Assembly: GCA_019689655.1 (NCBI GenBank)
Contig: JADGHC010000006.1
Coordinates: forward strand, 1-35,110
Direction: 5' to 3'
DNA length: 35,110 nucleotides
Source: Microbispora sp.
GTDB lineage: Bacteria > Actinomycetota > Actinomycetes > Streptosporangiales > Streptosporangiaceae
This document shows, piece by piece, positions 30,409-35,110 of the stretch (position 1 is the first letter of the stretch; each line of letters starts with the position of its first letter). A program made the position numbers and the translations under genes. The notes beneath the pieces are model-generated. The model saw only the letters and a program-made list of their open reading frames with translations, was not told the origin of the DNA and ran no database searches.

Positions 30409-31641
30409 ATGACGTCTGTCGTGCTGGGCGTGAGCGCCGGCATCGCGGTCTACAAGTCCTGCGAGCTGCTGCGCCTGTTCACCGAGTCGGGACACGACGT
30501 GCGTGTCGTGCCGACCCGGGACGCCTTGCGGTTCGTGGGCGAGCCGACCTGGGCGGCGCTGTCGGGCAACCCGGTGACCACCGAGGTCTGGCAGTCGGTG
30601 CACGAGGTGCCGCACGTGCGCATCGGGAAGGCCGCCGATCTTGTGGTCGTCGCCCCGGCGACGGCGGACGTGCTGGCCCGGGCCGCGCACGGCATCGCCG
30701 ACGACCTGCTCACCAACACCCTGCTCACGGCGCGCTGCCCGGTGGTGTTCGCGCCCGCCATGCACACCGAGATGTGGGAGCACCCCGCCACGCGGGCAAA
30801 TGTGGCGACGTTGCGCGAGCGCGGCGCGATCGTGATCGAGCCCGCCGTCGGCAGGCTCACCGGCGCGGACTCCGGCCCGGGGCGGCTGCCCGACCCCGCC
30901 GAGATCTTCGAGGTGTGCCGGCGGGTGCTGACGGGCCGGCGCGAGGACCTTGCGGGGCGGCACGTCGTCGTCTCCGCCGGCGGCACCCGTGAGGCGATCG
31001 ACCCGGTGCGCTTCATCGGCAACCGCTCCTCCGGGTTGCAGGGATACGCCCTCGCCCGTACGGCCGTGGCCAGGGGCGCGGAGGTCACGCTCGTGGCGGC
31101 GAACGTGACGCTGCCCGATCCCGCGGGCGCGAAGATCGTACGGGTGGAGTCGGCGCGGCAGATGCGGGACGCGGTCCTGGCGGCGGCCGAGCACGCCGAC
31201 GCGGTCGTGATGGCCGCCGCGGTCGCGGACTTCCGGCCGGTCCGGCAGAGCGACACCAAAATCAAGAAGTCGTCCGCCGAGCCCGACCCGATCCACCTGG
31301 TGAAGAACCCGGACATCCTCGCCGAGCTGGGGGAGATCCGCCGGGCCCGGCGGGAGGCGTACGCGCATGACGCGGAGCGGCCGGGCGGGCCGTACCCCCG
31401 GGTGATCGTGGGCTTCGCGGCGGAGACCGACGACGTGCTGGCCAACGGCCGGGCCAAGCTGGAGCGCAAGGGCTGCGACCTGCTCGTGGTGAACCAGGTC
31501 GGCGAGCACCTGGCGTTCGGCACCCCGGACAACGCGGCCGTCGTCCTCACGGCGGAGGGCGGCTCCGTGGAGATTCCGAGGGGTCCCAAAGAGGATCTCG
31601 CGGACGTAGTGTGGGATTTGGTGGCGCAGCGTCTCGCCTGA
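30409..31641 (+). CDS. coaBC: Phosphopantothenoylcysteine decarboxylase / phosphopantothenate-cysteine ligase
   Basis: Bifunctional coenzyme A enzyme. The N-terminal CoaC flavoprotein domain (about 1-180) shows VVLGVSAGIAVYKSCELLRLF, VPHVRIGKAADLVVVAPATADVLARAAHGIADDLLTN (catalytic His and the PASA-like loop) and PAMHTEMWEHPATRAN. This last motif has His where PxMNxxMW normally has Asn, a variant I recall as usual in actinobacteria. The C-terminal CoaB domain begins HVVVSAGGTREAIDPVRFIGNRSSG and includes AAAVADFRP, KIKKSS (nucleotide Lys), LVKNPDILAELG and VGFAAETDD. ATG at 30409 (410 residues) is chosen at the domain start with GGTGAG upstream; GTG 30370 and ATG 30382 would extend the N-terminus. 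Confidence 0.95.
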   Translation: MTSVVLGVSAGIAVYKSCELLRLFTESGHDVRVVPTRDALRFVGEPTWAALSGNPVTTEVWQSVHEVPHVRIGKAADLVVVAPATADVLARAAHGIADDLLTNTLLTARCPVVFAPAMHTEMWEHPATRANVATLRERGAIVIEPAVGRLTGADSGPGRLPDPAEIFEVCRRVLTGRREDLAGRHVVVSAGGTREAIDPVRFIGNRSSGLQGYALARTAVARGAEVTLVAANVTLPDPAGAKIVRVESARQMRDAVLAAAEHADAVVMAAAVADFRPVRQSDTKIKKSSAEPDPIHLVKNPDILAELGEIRRARREAYAHDAERPGGPYPRVIVGFAAETDDVLANGRAKLERKGCDLLVVNQVGEHLAFGTPDNAAVVLTAEGGSVEIPRGPKEDLADVVWDLVAQRLA

Positions 31642-31711
31642 CCTCCGCGTGGTGCCCCGGCGCGGCGCCCGCCCCGCCCCCTGCAGGTCGTGCGTCGAGG
31701 GAGCGATCGCC

Positions 31712-32080
31712 ATGCCGGTGTCCGCCGCGATAAGGGAGCGCTGCCGGGCGATGCTCGGCCCCGGCGAGGACATCCGCTACGTGTTCCCGGCGGTGGCCCT
31801 GCCGCCGCACACCATGAGCCGTTTCCTCGTCGTCGTGACGGACCGTTCCGTCACCGTGCTGTCCACCACGATATTCGGCAGGGACGAGCCGTCCGGGGTG
31901 TGGGCGCGCTATCCCCGCCGCACCCGCCTCGGTCCCGTCGAGTCCGGCGTGGGCCCCCGCATCGAACTCGGCGGCATGACCCTGAAGGTCGACGGCGAGT
32001 ACGCCGCGGTGGTGGCGGCGGCGGACGCGGAGGCCTTCTCGCCCGGCGACCTGCCCAGAGATCCATTGCCCGACCTCTGA
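31712..32080 (+). CDS. Hypothetical protein, possible PH-like fold
   Basis: A 122-residue cytoplasmic protein without signal or membrane segment. It alternates strand-like stretches: [72 protein letters not shown]. This resembles bacterial PH-like proteins, in which a TDR-type turn and a GPV-type strand recur, but I cannot assign a named family and no function is claimed. ATG at 31712 has GAGGGAG at 31697-31703. It lies between coaBC and metK in the same direction and could be read through from coaBC (70-bp gap). Confidence 0.7.
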   Translation: MPVSAAIRERCRAMLGPGEDIRYVFPAVALPPHTMSRFLVVVTDRSVTVLSTTIFGRDEPSGVWARYPRRTRLGPVESGVGPRIELGGMTLKVDGEYAAVVAAADAEAFSPGDLPRDPLPDL

Positions 32081-32172
32081 TGAGTTGTCGGGAAATGGGA
32101 GAACCTCCTTATGGAAGGCCCGATTTTGTGACCGGAACCCGGATGACTTCGCCGCCGCGCAGCGCCTGAGGC

Positions 32173-32178
32173 TAGACT
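32173..32178 (+). promoter_or_regulatory. Candidate -10 of metK
   Basis: TAGACT would start the RNA near 32185, just before the large hairpin of the metK leader. The -35 is poor. Confidence 0.45.
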
Positions 32179-32182
32179 CGCG

Positions 32183-32260
32183 TGAGCATCGAGTGGCCGC
32201 CGGTGGAGCTCGGCTCCGCCGGCGGTCGCTCATGGACGTCAGCAGCCGCTGCATGAGGAG
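32183..32260 (+). promoter_or_regulatory. Structured metK leader with alternative pairing over the ribosome binding site
   Basis: Bases 32191-32209 pair with 32213-32231 over 19 consecutive positions (16 Watson-Crick, 3 G-U) around a TCG loop. CTCATG (32229-32234), which includes the last three bases of that stem, is also an exact complement of CATGAG (32252-32257), part of the Shine-Dalgarno GAGGAG (32255-32260) for the TTG at 32268. The two pairings exclude each other at the stem base. TGAGC (32183-32187) could also pair GCTCA (32228-32232). No T run follows. I do not recognise a known SAM riboswitch class. It could instead be a T-less terminator for the upstream gene. Confidence 0.5.
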
Positions 32261-32267
32261 CCCTGAG

Positions 32268-33455
32268 TTGTCCCGTCGCCTGTTCACCTCCGAGTCGGTC
32301 ACCGAGGGCCACCCGGACAAGATCGCCGACCAGATCAGTGATGCGATTCTCGACGCCATGCTCAAGGACGACCCCAAGAGCCGGGTCGCCGTCGAGACGC
32401 TGATCACTACTGGCCAGGTCCACGTCGCCGGCGAGGTGACGACGGAGACCTACGTCGACATCCCCGCCCTGATCCGCGAGAAGATCCTCGAGATCGGGTA
32501 CGACGCCTCGCACAAGGGCTTCGACGGCGCCTCCTGCGGCGTGTCGGTGTCCATCGGCGCGCAGTCCCCGGACATCGCCCAGGGTGTCGACGACGCCTAC
32601 GAGCACCGCGAGGGCGTGGCCGGCGACGAGCTCGACCGCCAGGGCGCCGGCGACCAGGGCCTGATGTTCGGCTACGCCTGCCGCGAGACCCCCGAGCTGA
32701 TGCCGCTGCCGATCCAGCTCGCGCACCGCATGGCCCAGCGCCTGGCGCAGGTCCGCAAGAACGGCACCATTCCCTACCTGCGCCCGGACGGCAAGACCCA
32801 GGTCACGATCGAGTACGACGGCGACCGCCCGGTCCGCCTCGACACCGTGGTCGTCTCCACCCAGCACGCCCCGGAGATCGACCTGAGGGAGATGCTGTCT
32901 CCCGACATCCGCGAGCACGTGGTCGAGCCGGTGCTGACCGACCTGGGGATCGAGACCGAGGGCTACCGCCTGCTGGTCAACCCGACCGGCCGCTTCGAGA
33001 TCGGCGGCCCGATGGGCGACGCCGGGCTCACCGGCCGCAAGATCATCATCGACACCTACGGTGGCATGGCCCGCCACGGCGGCGGCGCGTTCTCCGGCAA
33101 GGACCCGTCCAAGGTCGACCGCTCGGCCGCCTACGCCATGCGCTGGGTCGCCAAGAACGTCGTCGCGGCCGAGCTGGCCGACCGCTGCGAGGTCCAGGTG
33201 GCCTACGCCATCGGCAAGGCCCAGCCGGTCGGCCTGTTCGTCGAGACGTTCGGCACCGAGAAGGTGCCGGTGGACAAGATCCAGGACGCCGTGCTCGAGG
33301 TCTTCGACCTGCGGCCCGCCGCGATCATCCGCGACCTCGACCTGCTGCGCCCGATCTACTCCGAGACCGCGGTGTACGGCCACTTCGGCCGTGAGGGCTT
33401 CTCCTGGGAGTCCACCGACCGGTCCGACGCCCTGCGTAACGCCGTGGGCCTGTGA
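32268..33455 (+). CDS. metK: S-adenosylmethionine synthetase
   Basis: Makes SAM from methionine and ATP. The 395-residue protein has [26 protein letters not shown] (about 4-29, ATP and methionine site), [122 protein letters not shown] and [19 protein letters not shown]. The open frame reaches far upstream, but the family start [10 protein letters not shown] corresponds to a TTG at 32268 preceded by GAGGAG at the right distance. The rare start codon together with the folded leader suggests tuned translation. Confidence 0.97.
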   Translation: MSRRLFTSESVTEGHPDKIADQISDAILDAMLKDDPKSRVAVETLITTGQVHVAGEVTTETYVDIPALIREKILEIGYDASHKGFDGASCGVSVSIGAQSPDIAQGVDDAYEHREGVAGDELDRQGAGDQGLMFGYACRETPELMPLPIQLAHRMAQRLAQVRKNGTIPYLRPDGKTQVTIEYDGDRPVRLDTVVVSTQHAPEIDLREMLSPDIREHVVEPVLTDLGIETEGYRLLVNPTGRFEIGGPMGDAGLTGRKIIIDTYGGMARHGGGAFSGKDPSKVDRSAAYAMRWVAKNVVAAELADRCEVQVAYAIGKAQPVGLFVETFGTEKVPVDKIQDAVLEVFDLRPAAIIRDLDLLRPIYSETAVYGHFGREGFSWESTDRSDALRNAVGL

Positions 33456-33493
33456 CCCGCGCCTGACGGCACGGCCGTCGTCGTCGCCGCCAC

Positions 33494-33565
33494 GGCGCCC
33501 GGCCCGGCCGCCGGGTGCCGTCCGCCTGCGCCCGCCGCATACCGGGATATCCACATGCGGCGGGC
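33494..33565. terminator. Two T-less hairpins between metK and priA
   Basis: GGCGCCCGGC (33494-33503) pairs with GCCGGGTGCC (33510-33519) with one G-U. GCCCGCCGCAT (33530-33540) is the exact complement of ATGCGGCGGGC (33555-33565), with a 14-base loop that contains the palindrome GGATATCC. Neither has a T run. They probably end metK transcription. Confidence 0.6.
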
Positions 33566-33595
33566 GTACGTGTGATTGCGGCTCGCCGGGTCTGG

Positions 33596-33601
33596 TAGGA
33601 C
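33596..33601 (+). promoter_or_regulatory. Candidate -10 for a leaderless priA mRNA
   Basis: TAGGAC, 6 bases before the GTG at 33608; the last base departs from TANNNT. Confidence 0.35.
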
Positions 33602-33607
33602 GTAGAC

Positions 33608-35082
33608 GTGACCGAGCCGATCCCCGCCCCGCATCCGCAGGAGGCGCTCCTTCCGGTGCCCCCGTCCGCCGCGGAGCGGCCCACTGCGCAGCCGGGTGGC
33701 ACCGCGCGGGCGGGGGCTCCCAAGGGCGCGCGGGAGCCGGCGCCGAACCTCCCCGTCGCCCGGGTCGTGGTGGACACGCCGCTGCCGCATCTCGACCGGC
33801 CCTTCGACTACCTGGTCCCGGCCACGATGGATGCCGAGGCGGTGCCCGGCTGCCGGGTGCGCGTCCGTTTCGCCGGCCAGCTCGCCGACGGCTACCTGCT
33901 GGAACGGCTGGCCGAGAGCGAGCACGCGGGCCGGCTGTCCTTCCTGGAACGGGTCGTCTCCCCGGAGCCCGTCCTCACCCCCGACATCGCCCGGCTGGCC
34001 CGTGCCGTGGCCGACCGGTACGCCGGGACCATGCCGGACATCCTGCGGCTGGCCGTCCCGCCGCGGCACGCCAGGGTCGAGGCCGAGGCCAGGACGCCCG
34101 CCCGCCGCCCGCCGGGCGGCGACGTCTCCCCGCCCGCCGGGCAGCTCGTACGGTCGGCGGACCCCGGCGGAGGCGGCACACGGCGGGAGGCGGCGCAGGG
34201 GGATGCGCCGCACGGGGATGCGGACGCCGCGGACACGGTAGGAGCGCGAGCGGTGCGGGCGTACGGAGACGCCTGGAAGGCCTACCCGGCGGGCGCGTCC
34301 TTCCTGCGGGCGCTGGCGGAGGGCAGGGCGCCGCGCGCCGTGTGGACGGCCCTGCCCGGCACCGACGCCGGGGGGCCGTCGTGGCCGCACGCCATCGCGG
34401 CCGCCGCGCGGGCGACGGTGGACGGCGGCCGGGGGGTCGCCGTGGTGGTGCCCGACGGCAAGGACGTGGCGCTGGTGACCGCGGCACTGGGGGAGACCCC
34501 GCACGTGGCGATCACGGCGGATCTCGGGCCCGCCGAACGCTACCGCCGCTGGCTGAAGGCGCTGCGCGGCGAGGTCCAGATCGTGGTGGGCAACCGCCCT
34601 GCGGCGTACGCGCCGGTGGCCCGGCTCGGGCTGGCGGTCGTCTGGGACGACGGCGACGACCTGCACGCCGAGCGCCACGCGCCCTACCCGCACACGCGCG
34701 AGGTCCTCGCCCTGCGCGCGCATCAGGCGGGTGCGGGCCTGCTGATCGGCGGCTACGCGCGCACGGCCGAGGCCACGGTGCTCGTCGAGACGGGCTGGGC
34801 GGCCCCGCTCGTCCCGGACCGGGCGGTGGTCAGGGCCCGGGCGCCACGGGTGCGCCCGGCGGGCGACGACGCGGAACTGGCCCGTGACCAGGCGGCCAGG
34901 GCGGCCCGGCTGCCCAGCGTCGCCTGGCGGGCGCTGCGCAGGGGACTCGAGCACGGTCCGGTGCTCGTCCAGGTGCCGCGCAGGGGCTACCTGCCGGCGC
35001 TCGCGTGCCGGAACTGCCGCGCCCCCGCCCGCTGCTCGGCCGTACCGGCGACCCGCCCGGCCCCGATGCCGGGGACCGCGCC
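33608..35082 (+). CDS. priA: Primosomal protein N' (PriA), 3' end cut off
   Basis: Replication-restart protein; only about 490 N-terminal residues are present and the frame is open at the window edge. A Pro/Ala-rich leader (1-45) precedes the DNA-binding domain (ARVVVDTPLPHLDRPFDYLVP, GCRVRVRFAGQLADGYLLE). A low-complexity Gly/Asp/Arg stretch (about 155-220) follows, then a helicase-like domain. The helicase motifs are degenerate: no GxGKT/S Walker A loop is found where expected (near VWTALPGTDAG), and the DEEH box is replaced by WDDGDDLHAERHAPYPHTRE. Loss of these motifs is known for actinobacterial PriA. The first zinc-site Cys residues (ACRNCRAPARC) occur just before the end, where sequence becomes unreliable. 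Confidence 0.88.
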
Positions 35083-35110
35083 CAGTCTCTTAAACACATC
35101 TGACGCTGCC
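35083..35110. other. Probable Illumina Nextera (Tn5 mosaic-end) adapter, not genomic
   Basis: These 28 bases match the read-through Nextera transposase adapter (CTGTCTCTTATACACATCTG followed by ACGCTGCC) at 26 positions. The mismatches are A for T at 35084 and 35093. It is far more AT-rich than the surroundings, breaks the conserved priA zinc-finger coding, and lies exactly at the end of the sequence. Confidence 0.93.

Noticed and set aside
32085-32267. Extended N-terminus for metK upstream of TTG 32268
   Set aside because: The extra residues do not resemble SAM synthetases, and the GAGGAG site fits the TTG start.

Overview
The window is chromosomal DNA from a very GC-rich actinomycete. Third codon positions are almost all G or C, and many starts are GTG. 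The gene content (BldD, mIHF, an SAV_6107-type HEPN protein, an actinobacterial-type PriA, a PASTA kinase next to a Rv2175c homologue) fits a filamentous actinobacterium. My best guess is the Streptosporangiales, but that is inference and no 16S gene is present. The last 28 bases match an Illumina Nextera (Tn5 mosaic end) adapter with two mismatches, so the right edge is very probably an untrimmed contig end.

Layout. (1) 1-2063: allantoin catabolism, the end of allantoinase overlapping allantoicase. (2) 2190-11545: a block whose order resembles the mycobacterial metF/idsA2/Rv2175c/pknL neighbourhood, with thiamine genes inserted. It holds a four-PASTA Ser/Thr kinase, a TPP-riboswitch-controlled thiO-thiS-thiG operon, a decayed DHFR/RibD-like fragment, a ferredoxin-reductase-like flavoprotein, the Rv2175c homologue, thiE, a polyprenyl diphosphate synthase and metF. 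(3) 11615-18398: single genes: a GNAT, a YbaK-like deacylase, a secreted L,D-transpeptidase with a strong terminator, a beta-hydroxyacid dehydrogenase with a TetR regulator, a HEPN protein, arginine deiminase and bldD. Between tetR and the HEPN gene lies a promoter bracketed by two LexA-like boxes. (4) 18753-28702: a complete pyrimidine operon, pyrR-pyrB-pyrC-carA-carB-pyrK-pyrD-pyrF, mostly with overlapping stop and start codons and a PyrR-binding-like hairpin over the first ribosome binding site. With pyrK present it encodes the whole route to UMP using a class 1B (NAD-linked) dihydroorotate dehydrogenase. (5) 28821-35082: the actinobacterial housekeeping block mihF-gmk-rpoZ-coaBC-hypothetical-metK-priA (priA truncated).

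Regulation is the most interesting layer. Several single genes show a TANNNT -10 element ending 5-7 bases before the start codon with no Shine-Dalgarno, the signature of leaderless mRNAs. Operon genes use strong Shine-Dalgarno sites. Three intergenic regions hold structure I cannot assign to a known class: the metK leader (a 19-bp hairpin plus a competing pairing that would cover the metK ribosome binding site), the bldD-pyrR gap (three successive stem-loops), and an AT-rich island with three inverted repeats upstream of mihF. No tRNA, rRNA, CRISPR array, insertion sequence or prophage was seen. No wholly novel multi-gene system is evident; the candidates for novelty are these regulatory regions.
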